Assembly (NCBI GenBank): GCA_033026295.1
Contig: CM065182.1
Span: 7,564,001 to 7,628,000 of the forward strand
Source of the DNA: Channa striata
Taxonomy: Eukaryota > Chordata > Actinopteri > Anabantiformes > Channidae
Direction of reading: 5' to 3'
DNA length: 64,000 bases
In this document: positions 34,346-44,556 of the stretch, one piece after another
Layout of the letters: each line of letters starts with the position of its first letter
How positions within the stretch are numbered: the first letter of the stretch is position 1
Notes under the pieces: generated by a model
The model's input: the letters and a program-made list of their open reading frames with translations, nothing else
Database searches by the model: none
What the model was told of the DNA's origin: nothing
Made by a program: the position numbers and the translations under genes

Positions 34346-36130
34346 TACTTTGAGGTTTGAAGTTTTCATCTCATACATATACGTAACCACATTTTCTGTC
34401 ATACTTTTTTTATCTTTGAAACACTATACTACAGTTTCTTTGTCTCTGCTATAGTGTACAGAATAACTTAAAGGCACTCCTTTTTGATTAGTCTTGCAAA
34501 GATGGTGCTGTTCTTCTATGTATCACTCAAAAATGTAGAACATTTGTTCAAAGAGGAACTAGTGCACGATGTGGAACAGTTTCAAAAGCAGAGCACTGCT
34601 GTTTTATTGGTAACTATGTTGTAAATCTCATTGAGAACCTGTTTGCAGGTGAGAGCGTTTTCTGCAGAGGAACTAAACATTTCCTGACCCTCTGGGTAAA
34701 TTCTAGCCAAGCTTGTAACATAAAATTCTAATATATAATGTCTCTCACACACAATAGAAGCAATGCTAACCAAGTCTGAGACTGACAGTTAAAAACCACA
34801 TCTTTTCTTCTTGCTTTGTCGCTGCCACTGCAACAGCGCGGCAGTGACACTCACTGCTGATACTGTGCACACAGACATACCTGTTGTGGTTTAGCATGGC
34901 TGTACATTTTAACATTTAACAGTAGCACCTTAATAGTGCTGCTTATTCTTTTAAACAAGGCTCCATAACTGCAAGGACGTATGCAGCTAATTGCCAGGAG
35001 GAGCTGTCTACATGATAATGACGCACATCAATGCTGCATCATGTTTATGTGTTTAGAAACACGTCGGCATCCATGGCTACAACCTAACACGGTGTGACCC
35101 CAGTAAACATTTAAAAGTGTGGCTTCAGTTAAGAGCAGAAAGTGATGAGACACAAGCTCCGGGTAACGAAACCTGAATGAACCTACTCACACTTGCTATA
35201 CGTGGTTTTAAATTCTCACCCGCCCAGGAAAGACGCCGCTAATCTCTGCTGTAAACGTTGATGATCTGAGTTAGGGTTGGTCATTTAAACTAGTACATTG
35301 TTCACAGAAAAATACACCAGAACTTGCCACATGCAATGTATGTACCCTGAACTTCTCGGGACTTTACACATGGGAGCTGAACATGAAGAAGCAAATATTG
35401 AAGTCAAATGGACCAAACATTACCTGGAATTTATCCTACTTCCCGTTTTTATTTCCCGAAGAATTTAAAGCAAGTGAATGTTGCATGGTTGTACCATCAC
35501 ACAGTGACAGTAACATGCCAAGAATAAAACGGAAACACGCTGCGCACTAGCACATGCAGCCGCTTCCTTCATGAAGCAAGGGGAACACAAAATCTAGCTT
35601 CACTGAATCAGTCATATTAATGTGGGAATCAGCAGGGACCAGCACTGTCCCAGTTCACAGAGAATTTGCATAGTTCTGTTTTACGTCTCCCCGTTTCTGC
35701 GCGTATGGCACCGAGAGAAGGAGGAACACATTTGGAGCGTGGATCCTGTTTAAAGGCCCATATTACAACGAATTCAGTAGTTTTTCCATTTGTCCATTAG
35801 TTTTCGCTTTAGCTTTCTGCTGCTCAGTGAGGGCAGATGTCGGTAGACATCTGCATGACCTTGATTAGAAATGTAGTGGAGTAAAAAGTGAAAGTAATTA
35901 AATCTGCTTAAGTAAAGTACAGATGAGTGAGAAATGTGCTGAATCACCACTTCCTTTGTCTGTTTTCTTCTCTATTATCACCTAATTGTCTCCTTTGAAC
36001 CTGAGAGAAATCTGCGACCACATGGGATTGATACCCTGCTGTCCATTGTTCATCATTGTCTGCATTACTTTACAAGGCTGGAGAAAAGAATGAACCCATT
36101 GTGTGAGAGCTTCTGCTGTAGTGACAAACC
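34346..36130. other. Intergenic, nothing recognised
   Basis: Non-coding. Parts (about 34350-34860) resemble 48060-48440, so the duplicated block extends beyond the promoter. No gene is supported. Confidence 0.5.
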
Positions 36131-36134
36131 ACAG

Positions 36135-36300
36135 GGTGCAGTGTTTCCCACAGGTTTCTGTGAGACTGTGGTGGGTCGACTCACTATTCACTATTTTTCT
36201 TACACATATTACATTAATGTTGTTGCTCACCAGCCACTCTGGCTAGTCTTAATACTTTTACAAACAGGAATGAACACATGCTGCTGATGCCACCGTTTTG
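36135..36300. mobile_element. Possible hAT-like transposon fragment
   Basis: gcagtgtttcccacaggttt followed by ccagccactctggctagtct resembles short non-autonomous hAT-type repeats seen in fish. I cannot identify a second terminal repeat or target-site duplication. Confidence 0.3.
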
Positions 36301-37100
36301 TGAACTGAATAAACTCAAAACTGAGAAGAAATTTCTATTACAGTTAAGCCACAGACTCAATAATAACTTGTTTTTCTTGTCTCTCTGATTTGCTTGACCT
36401 CTGAGCAGATACAGCCGGTATGTGGAAGGAGGTGGCTTCACTGTGGAGGCTGCTGTATATTCCCCCAGCACACCTTTCTATGTAACACATGCTGTGCGTT
36501 TTCACTTTAACCCTAGTGCTACACCACATATTCAGTGTTTTGTGTGGGTAAAGGTTAGAGCAGGCAACACAGCAAAACCTAAACATATTTAAAGCTTGAC
36601 TTTGAATTTGCAATGAGGTCAAACTGGTTAATTGCTTTATTTTTCTCTCTTTTTGACCTTGTTTGTAAGTTTATATGGATAAAATCTGAATACAAAAAAA
36701 AAACTAATGTATGTCCAATAATATTCAACACAAGGTAACTTTACTCCCATACATCAATATACTTATTTAACACAAACTTTAAGTTACTTCAAAATGAATT
36801 ATATGGAATGGTAAAATCAATAACATAGCATATAGCACATACTGAAAAATAAACAATTTTAACATTAACACAAAATCAAGAGGATTTAAAAGTTTGATTT
36901 ACATTCCATATTGCAATATTTTCTCACTGGTAACTTTACAAGGTGAGCCTGCGTGTGATATTCTGCCTTAAATCCACAGAGTTATAGAATGTTGTGACAG
37001 ATTTGCAGTGGATCATTGTCTGTAATTTGTTTATGCTTTGGGCATTGGCTTATCACTAAATACAAATTCCCGTTGTGTGAAAATCTTTCTGGCGGTAAAC
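36301..37100. other. 3' flank of receptor gene 1
   Basis: AT-rich and non-coding. It would include the 3' untranslated region of gene 1. Nothing else is recognised. Confidence 0.45.
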
Positions 37101-37210
37101 CTATGTTGTGTTCATGATTCTAAATGAAGTTGCTTGGTTTGTGCTGGCTTTAGTTTTCTTCGTAGGCTTCAGTCTAACATCTGAGTAGACAACTTCATCT
37201 TCAGCTTTAT
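37101..37210 (-). CDS. Gene 1 exon: cytoplasmic tail with ITIM-like motif
   Basis: The acceptor ctttcag ends at 37211. The exon reads (D/Y)KAEDEVVYSDVRLKP and ends at TAG 37101-37103. The tyrosine lies in VVYSDV, which fits [ILVS]xYxx[LIV] of SHP-recruiting inhibitory motifs. It does not have the threonine at -2 of a strict ITSM. Confidence 0.8.
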
Positions 37211-40202
37211 CTGAAAGAAGTAAAAACAGGCAATTAAAATGTATCTGGCTTATTAAGGTGTCCTAATATATTTTCAATTCAGTTGTAGGAAGGGACAAAA
37301 CTATATTGACATGTTCTTTTGCATTCCATAGCCTTCTATCATCCTCTCTTAACCCAACCCATTTTCCTAAAAATACAGCTAAACCGTAAATGTGACTAAA
37401 TATGTTAAGATGGGTATTTTTGGAATGAATGAAACATTAATTTTATTAAGGAAAAGGGAGCTGCCAGGAAGTGTCTTGGGGTACAAAGCAGAGTAAGAAA
37501 GCTGACGATTGTCAAGCTTTCTTACTTCTTTCTTACAAGGCCTAGTTTTTGCAGTATACTTGGTTGCTTTTCAAGTTATTTAACATGTTCTATCGGAGTT
37601 GCCTTGATAGTTTAGTTATTCAAATTATTGCTCAAGAAGAGACCAGTACAGTTTGTAAGTTATCAGACATACTCAGTTTTAAATCGAGTCTGCCTAAAAT
37701 CCCACTAAAACAGAAACTAACACAAAGTCGCCTGCTCTTAATGTGTTTATTTATATTTTTTTATTAAGTTCAGAAAGGTGATAATTCTGCGATGTATTTA
37801 TTATTTAGGGTTGTAGTGGAGTTCATTACATTCAGATGGTTTCACTGTTTTTACCACCCTATATGAAATGAATGAAGACTAGATGCAGCATGTCTTTCTC
37901 TTACCTTCGTCAAGAGTCACGGGTGCTTTAGTCTTATTTACACGCTGTCAAGATGATGCCAAGAATAAAAACCAAAAAGACAAGCAGCGTAGCAGCAGTT
38001 GATATCACAGCCACAGTCACAAGAGATGGGTGAGAAATGGAATCTGTAAAATACAGAGTAAAGCAAAGGTAGTAAAATTGTTCCCTCATCATTAGAAGTT
38101 ACAAAAGTGGTTGAGGATTGTATAAAAAGAAAGTTATAGTTAATTAATAGAAACTATATCATTGCAAAAGTTTGCATCCTACTTCTATGTCCTCTTATTG
38201 CCTTTATAACCTTCTCCAACCGCTCTGCGTGTCCTCTGAGCAGTGTTTGTATGCTTTCATGTTTAATATGAGCTCATTTCTTATGGCATTAGGGTTAAGA
38301 GTCTACAAGATTGATTGGTTGTCTGCCATGTACAAACTTTCTTGAAGTTTTGAATGAAGTTTTGAATGATATAACCTCAGTTTACGTTTGTATATTTAAT
38401 ATTTGCTTTCTGTTGAGAGGCTGACATTGTCTTAACTGAGTTACTTGATAATCTCGAGGAATCATTTCAGCCCTAGTTTTAACAACTGCAAGCAGGTGAT
38501 AAAACATATGCCCTTTAAATAATGATGGTTTCCTTATTTCACCTACTTTAAGGTGCCATCGTAAATAGAAATTTCAAATTATTCATGGTCTTAAAGTTTT
38601 GGCTGATCAGTATGTATACCCAAAACACATTTATAAAAACTATAAATAGTTATAAAATAATTTTACTACATTTTTCTGTTTATACATTCCTTTACTGTAT
38701 TTGTTACTTCTGATGATGATTGAAAGTGAACCCTCACTGAGGATTAGATAATAGATTTGTTTAATAGATAGGTAATTAGAAAAAATTCTGTCATTTTAAC
38801 ATAAGAAAGATAGCAATAAAAAGGTATCATTAAAGAAAGAGTAATAAATTATTTCCCAAAATAAGTTACCTTTACATGCTGTCAGTTGAATAACCGTGTC
38901 TTCTCTGCTCACATTGTTTTGAACCCGACACATCATGTTTCCTGTGAGCTGACCGTATAAGTTGATGGTAACATTTGGTGAGCGGCGTTTATCTGTCTGT
39001 ATCAGTACGTTATCGTCTAAAGTCACTATGAATTCTAGTCTGTCTCCCTTAGAGGAGCAGCTCACACTCATCTGTTCTGGGGACAAACACATCTGAGACA
39101 CAGTAGGTTGTGACACCGGAGCTGGAAGACAAATGTGAATGTATGTAATTTTTTAATGCATAATCAATATATCAATTGTTATTAATAATCATGCCCTTAA
39201 CTAACTCTAAATCACACAATTTGTGACAGATATGACTTGCAGTGCACAGATGGCTTTAGGATTCATTATATACTATAAAAATAACTGAATGTTATTTTAT
39301 TAAAGGCTTGCTACTTAAAAAAAAAACACAATATACAGAAGTTGCTACATTAAAAATTTTGAAACTTTCATTGTGTATTATTTTGTCAATCTACATTGGA
39401 AAGAACATAATTGTATATGTTTGATATTTTGGGCTTACCTAGAACTTCTAGATGGAAGTGGATTGTCTGCGATGACGTACCATCAGAGTTATATGTTTCC
39501 AGCTGGTAATCTCCAGAGTCCATCTGTGTAATCATGTTAATCTGAAATGTTCCATTTGTGAATGAAGCAGACCGATTACTGTATTCTTTATTTACATCCA
39601 CTGTATTGTTATTAAGCATTCTAAAAATAATATCCTTATTCTTTTTTAGATTTTTCTTTTCTGTTGTATTAGTGGGCAGGAAAAACCTCAGTGGCTTCCC
39701 GAGTGCTCCAGTACACTGCTGAGCTGCAGTAGTTTGAGACAGTTTGCATTCGAAAACCCCTGAGAGAAATAAAAACAAAGCTGCAGTTTAAACTGTAACA
39801 TTGCATAATTGCACATGCATCCTTTATTCATTATTATAATTTAAATGCCTGGGCGAAGTCCCGAAACTACTAAATGCATAATTATTATTATTATTATTTA
39901 TTATAAATATTATGGTTATTATATTCTTGTGCTTTTCTTGACCATCAACTATTCGCTAACTCGAAAGCCACAGATTTACTTTATATTTTTACTTTGTATA
40001 ATTATAATATTATTTACGTAACATTTGTCAATTGCACAATTACTGTCATATAAAGGAGCAAATTACTTATGAAAATGTATGAATAAATGATTGTGGTATA
40101 TGAACGAGTAGTGAAACATTGTCAGTGTGTAGTGTATAGTCTACCTTTTGTCAGAAATGCTGTTGGCAGAGCTGTGATTATAATGTAGAAGAAAAACATC
40201 TT
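37101..40202 (-). CDS. CD2/SLAM-like IgSF receptor, gene 1 (five coding exons)
   Basis: A type I membrane receptor of about 280 residues, likely on leukocytes. Coding exons on the minus strand, all with phase 1 junctions and GT-AG ends: 40145-40199 signal peptide (MFFFYIIITALPTAFLTK); 39439-39759 IgV-like domain; 38870-39121 C2 domain; 37942-38043 (or to 37905) transmembrane; 37101-37210 tail. The V domain has DSGDYQLE where a canonical IgV has a cysteine after the tyrosine, as in CD2-family D1 domains. The C2 domain has four cysteines, as in CD2/SLAM D2. N-glycosylation motifs NTT, NRS, NGT and NVT are visible. The tail has VVYSDV, fitting the ITIM pattern. The transmembrane exon has two possible donors; only the inner one keeps the frame. 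Teleost CD48-like or SLAM-like is the best label; the exact orthologue is unknown. Confidence 0.82.
37905..38043 (-). CDS. Gene 1 exon: transmembrane segment, two candidate donors
   Basis: The exon starts after ttttacag at 38044 and encodes a hydrophobic stretch (VTVAVISTAATLLVF and on to ILGIIL). Ending at the strong donor GTAAGA (37904) gives 139 nt and an in-frame TAA after LTACK. Ending at GTAAAT (37941) gives 102 nt, keeps phase 1 and joins the tail exon in frame. A one-base insertion relative to gene 2 would explain the same observation. Confidence 0.75.
38870..39121 (-). CDS. Gene 1 exon: C2-type Ig domain
   Basis: 252 nt, phase 1 to phase 1. It contains QMCLSPEQMSVSC, LTGNMMCRVQNNVS and QLTACKG, so four cysteines spaced as in CD2-family second domains. 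Gene 2 has the same frame with 324 nt because of a longer loop. Confidence 0.85.
39439..39759 (-). CDS. Gene 1 exon: IgV-like domain without canonical disulfide
   Basis: 321 nt, phase 1 to phase 1. It starts GVFECKLSQ and ends HFHLEVLG. The D-x-G-x-Y motif is DSGDYQLE, with leucine in place of the F-strand cysteine. The two cysteines near the start (FEC and QQC) are not at B-strand positions. This is the CD2/CD48/SLAM D1 pattern. Confidence 0.85.
40145..40202 (-). CDS. Gene 1 exon: start codon and signal peptide
   Basis: Acceptor ttgttccaacag, then aagATG at 40199. The 18 residues MFFFYIIITALPTAFLTK form a hydrophobic leader, and the donor is AAAG/GTAG. Gene 2 has a same-length exon (55 coding bases), which supports both starts. 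Confidence 0.85.
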
Positions 40203-40449
40203 CTGTTGGAACAAAATCTAATTACTGGTAGAACATGGGACATTTTTTTCTGTATAATGAAAATACAAAGAAATAGTTATTTGACAATACACTTGTCAAA
40301 TAAAGATATCATGCCTGTATTATCAGTTTAATTAGAAGACAGTGTCAGGGATCCAAAATTATATGTTCCATAAATGATAAAGTTCGTCAGCTAATGAAAT
40401 ACTAGACTTCTTTTGCACGCTTAGGTAGCAATTAATAGATTTTACTCAC

Positions 40450-40570
40450 CATCATTTAGCAGTGATGTCTTCTTTGTGTGTGACCTGCGAATTTTCCACT
40501 GACAGTATGACTTGCTGTGTGATCTTGTCTTGCTGTGTGAGGAGAATAAGGAAGCGGTTAACTACGACTG
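40450..40570 (-). promoter_or_regulatory. Gene 1 5' untranslated exon and promoter
   Basis: A donor GATG/GTGAGT ends a 5' untranslated exon at 40450. Upstream, gcgaattttccactgacag and aaggaagcggtta (40548-40560) match the corresponding regions of genes 2 and 3 and the orphan at 33263. The GGAAGCGGT core resembles an ETS site followed by a RUNX-like half; this is an inference. Confidence 0.55.
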
Positions 40571-40599
40571 AAGCTCTAAACTTATTTGTAGGTACTTGG

Positions 40600-42280
40600 A
40601 GCCATTTTGTTCACAAACTTGCCAAACTCCATCTGCACTGAGACAAACTGCTGACAAACGTTTAATTGAAAACGTTTAGTTAAATTTTACTTTCAACAGC
40701 TCTCAACATTTAATGACCATTTTTAGCTGGTGCAAATGTTCTTTCATCAGAAATAACAAAAATGGAGTGTGTATTAAAAATAGTAAAATTATGAAAATTA
40801 GATCTGTTTAAAATGTTGAATCTCCCTTAATATAGTTAAAAAAAATTACTTTAATTTCTGAAAGAAGCTTGAAGTTTTGAAATTTTGAAAAGAGGGGATG
40901 AAAACTTGCACCCAGCAGTGTCATTACCTGGCAATTAATTCATCCATTTTGTAAACTGCTCATTCTGTATCCATAGAGCAGATATCTGGTAAGAGTGATG
41001 GAATTGTGGCTTCCTAAAGAAACTCTTATTTATTTTGTAATCTCTAATAATGGCAATTCAGTTTTCACCCCTCTGTTTTCATCTCATCTCTGCCATCTTT
41101 GTGTCACGGCAGTGAGACTGACACATCAACAAATAACTATCTTCCATAAAAAGTGTGAGGTGGAGAGGATAACAGTACATAACACTGCTGCATGTGCATG
41201 TAAATTCCATTACTGGAACACTCACACTAAACTATACACACACTAAATAATGAACAAAATAAGAAAATCCAGAGACCAATCTTTTGCTGCACCTACTGTA
41301 TATTAATAATATTACGTGTCTACAGTTATTTGCTGTATGTGTTTCAGTTAGGGCTACACACTGTGTAAAATCTCTACTTGGTGGGAAACTAGTTATTTTC
41401 TGTCTATACTAGTTTTTACAATATTCCTGATCAACTATTTTGTTCATAATACTTGTAAGACTAGTAATGCTTTAGGAACTGATACTCATCTGATCAGATC
41501 GGAGTAAATTGAATTAAGAGATAAGTTGAAAAGTAACCATTATCCAGCTGACTGCTACACATCATCAGACCTGTTGTTCAGAAAGTCTGAGGTTCAGAGA
41601 TGAGAAGTAGACAGTCCCAATTCTCTTGTACCACCGTTCAACAGTTGTTAATCTTCACTTCACGGTAGATCGGCCCTGTGGTTCACATTGATCCTTACTT
41701 TGCTTGCAGCTCTGATATCATCACTGCAGAGCACACACCTGCTCTGCCTTCTAGGCCACAGCCGCCCTGATACAATCACATCCTCCTCTTCCTCCTTCCA
41801 AAACGATCTGATAATAAGGCTAACCCAGGTAATAAATAGCTAAAAAAACATCATAAAGCAAGAAGAACGTAGGAAGCGCTGTGCTACAGTTAGATACCAC
41901 AACTGTAAAGCTTCAGAAAGAACCAGAACATTTGGCTACTTTGCCTAGTTTCTTCATCCGTCTGCTGATAATTGTACACACCTGCATGTTCCTCAGTCAG
42001 TTTGTGTCCACTAATGTCTGAAATGTCCCACGTTAGGTTTCATGTCAGTTTATCAGGCTTATGATACGGTTTGTGGTTCTCAGGATCATGGACTTTTGTT
42101 TGTTTTTTTTCTTTTCACTTCCTGTTGTAGACCTTTATTTTGTATCACCTCATAGTCCTGCTTCCTGTTTTGCCTTTTGGTATTTTGGGTTCTTTTCACT
42201 TTCCTGGTTAGTCACCTGTTTACCCATTTATTTAAACTCAGTTCTCCCCACAGTTGGTCGCCAGTTTGTCTTGATTTTGA
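40600..42280. other. Spacer between receptor genes 1 and 2
   Basis: Non-coding. Short frames carry no family motif. Nothing further is supported. Confidence 0.45.
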
Positions 42281-42294
42281 CATTCACTCTCTAT

Positions 42295-42296
<2 letters not shown>

Positions 42297-42332
<36 letters not shown>
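42297..42332. repeat. CA microsatellite
   Basis: About 17 uninterrupted ac dinucleotides. A second, shorter and interrupted CA run lies at 42471-42492. Confidence 0.95.
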
Positions 42333-42334
<2 letters not shown>

Positions 42335-42344
42335 TTGTACCTCT

Positions 42345-42465
42345 ATCCTTGTGAGGGCACTCATTGATGTAATGCAATCCCTAGCCCCTTACCCTAATCC
42401 TAACCATCAAAACTGAAAGCCTAAACCTAACCCTAACCAAAACCTAAATCCTAAGTAGTATATAC
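42345..42465. repeat. Degenerate telomere-like fish repeat
   Basis: The stretch contains ccttaccctaatcctaacc and aacctaaccctaaccaaaac. It is a dispersed repeat with CCTAA-like units, of a type often seen in fish genomes next to CA repeats. It is too short and degenerate for a true interstitial telomere. Confidence 0.6.
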
Positions 42466-42499
42466 AGGAACACACGCACACACACACACACAAATACTC

Positions 42500-43100
42500 T
42501 TTGCTACACTCCGTTTGTTGGTCTGAGGCTTTAGTCTTTTTTTGTACTTGTTGATTTATTCACTTTATAGGTTAATTTTTTGATTTTCCATTGGTCTTGT
42601 AGTTTTTTCATTCCTCTCTGTTTAAACACAAGTTTGATTATCGGTTTTGTCTGTTAGCTGGTCTCGGTCTTCTCCATTTGGTTTGGTTCTTTGTTCATCA
42701 CCGTTTGTCAGCTTTGAGTAGTATTAAGTTTAGCTCTTTCTTTCTCTGTTGTTTGACGTGTGTTTCAGTTATTCACCCTCTAATTTAGTATTCATTCTCT
42801 AGCCATTGTCTTTAGTTGTCTAAGTGTCTAGTTTCCTGTTTCTTGTCTGTGTGTGTTTTGCTCTTTTGGTTCAATTATTACTAGTATTTAGTCATAGTCT
42901 TACCATTTCTGTTCTGATTATTTGTACCACTTCACTGTTCCTTCAAGTATTTTCTTAGCGTTCTCTCGTCCTCCTACTAGTGATTTTCTGATTTAATTTG
43001 CCTTTTTGTTTAATAAACCTCTTTCATTTTCATCCCACCTCATCGTCTCATTTGGGTCTTAGATGCGCCTTCTACTATCCGCCTTCTTGTGGGCAGGTCG
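42500..43100. repeat. Pyrimidine-biased unassigned repeat
   Basis: The plus strand is markedly T and TC rich over several hundred bases and ends in gtttaataaacctctttc followed by tcatttgggtcttag, which resembles the end of an unidentified fish transposon. No coding frame is recognised. Confidence 0.3.
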
Positions 43101-43980
43101 ATGTTGGTTCTGTGTTAGCAAACTGAACTCTAGTCCTCCCTTGTCTTCATCTTTTATGGTATCAGAGATGCATATTCACACAAACAGCCTATAGAGAACA
43201 TAATTAAATTCACTACCACATCTCTAACCTCTGGAGTCAGTATCCATTTTCATTCCGATTTGGAAACAGTGAAAACCTTTCGAGGACTAAGACATTAACC
43301 ATAACATTTCTTAATGGTAACATAGTTCAAGTTCAAAGTTGTATCACATACACGTCAAATGCACTGGGTAATATTTTTTTCAGTTGTAACGCAAACCAAA
43401 ATACATCGTTACAATATGATGGAATTAACTGAACTTAGAGACAAAATAAATGATAAATGCAAAATGAAAAAATTAAAAACAAATGTTGACATTGCTAAAA
43501 CCAACACAAACATGACAAAAAACTTAGATCAGAGGTAACAATAATGGCAGAAAATAACTTTAGTAATTTCAGTTGCTCAATATACAGAAGATGGTTTATG
43601 GATATGAACCTTATATTAAAAAAAAGATGCCATCCAAAGGGGTGCCTGTCTGGTGGTTACCGAAACAGACAGTAGTATGCAAATTGGAGCTGTAAGGTGC
43701 CTAAGATGTTCAGCTATGCTTCCACCTTGCAGATAATGGCAGAAAAAAACGATTCTAACCATGAATCACTAAGGAAATTGTCCACTCACACTCTGTATTG
43801 ACAGCCTGTATTGATTGTAAGCATTAGTTTGTGGCGCAACCATCCATGAACCCCAGGGTGGTTCGGTTGTTCCTCCTGGGACGAGCTGACATGTCCCTGA
43901 GACACCAAAGCCCCTGTCGTAGCACTATCATCTTAAGTATTGTTTTACAACTTTTCTATAATTACAGTGAACATTGTCTC
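43101..43980. other. Intergenic, nothing recognised
   Basis: Non-coding sequence. I see no gene or transposon end that I can support. Confidence 0.4.
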
Positions 43981-43984
43981 CATC

Positions 43985-44062
43985 TTGTGGTCATAAATGA
44001 TCAGTACACCACTTACTTTCTACCTACTGTGCATTCTAACAGTATCAGCGACCCCCCAAATG
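43985..44062. repeat. Direct repeat of about 75 bp, copy 1
   Basis: gtggtcataaatgatcagta, ctacctactgtgcattcta and cagtatcagcgaccccc recur in the same order at 44319-44393 with about ten differences. The two copies are 330 bases apart. Confidence 0.7.
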
Positions 44063-44318
44063 CTTTTAATTTATTTTGTATGAATAATCGTAAGATAAAA
44101 TCGACCTATGTTTATTTGAAGAATACACATTTGAATAAAATAGAATCAAATTGTCTACAATTTCACACTATTACCAATACATATTACAGAAAGGTAAATC
44201 ACAAATAGCAGAGATGTGTTTTAAAAAGAAATGCAAACTGCACGTGGGAAATTCATTTCACTGTGTTCTTTCTAGCCTTATAGAATCACGTTTTTGTCTG
44301 AAGGGTTGGGAGTTGACA

Positions 44319-44393
44319 TGTGGTCATAAATGATCATAACACCACCTGCTTTTACCTACTGTACGTTCTAGCAGTATCAGCAACCCCCAAGCC
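44319..44393. repeat. Direct repeat of about 75 bp, copy 2
   Basis: Second copy of the block at 43985-44062 (gtggtcataaatgatcataa, then ctactgtacgttctagc and agtatcagcaaccccc). It lies just downstream of the gene 2 stop codon. Confidence 0.7.
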
Positions 44394-44476
44394 ACATTTT
44401 TGATTACATTTTTGTCCAACTCAAGTTGAGATTTTAAAAAGGCTGATGCTTTATAGTTATTTGGGGATATCATTTT

Positions 44477-44556
44477 TCATTGTGGTGTGCATTGCCTCTT
44501 TTTTCTTTGTTTTTTGCGAATAACATTTGTATACACAACGTCATCTTCACAGTTAC
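44477..44556 (-). CDS. Gene 2 exon: cytoplasmic tail
   Basis: Acceptor ctttccag; 80 nt ending in TGA at 44477-44479. It encodes GNCEDDVVYTNVIRKKQ with one ITIM-like tyrosine, then a basic stretch. The exon aligns with the gene 1 tail exon (EDEVVYSDVRLK). Confidence 0.82.

Noticed and set aside
42061..42416. Frames running through the CA repeat (THTHTH)
   Set aside because: They are translations of a microsatellite and of a pyrimidine-biased repeat.
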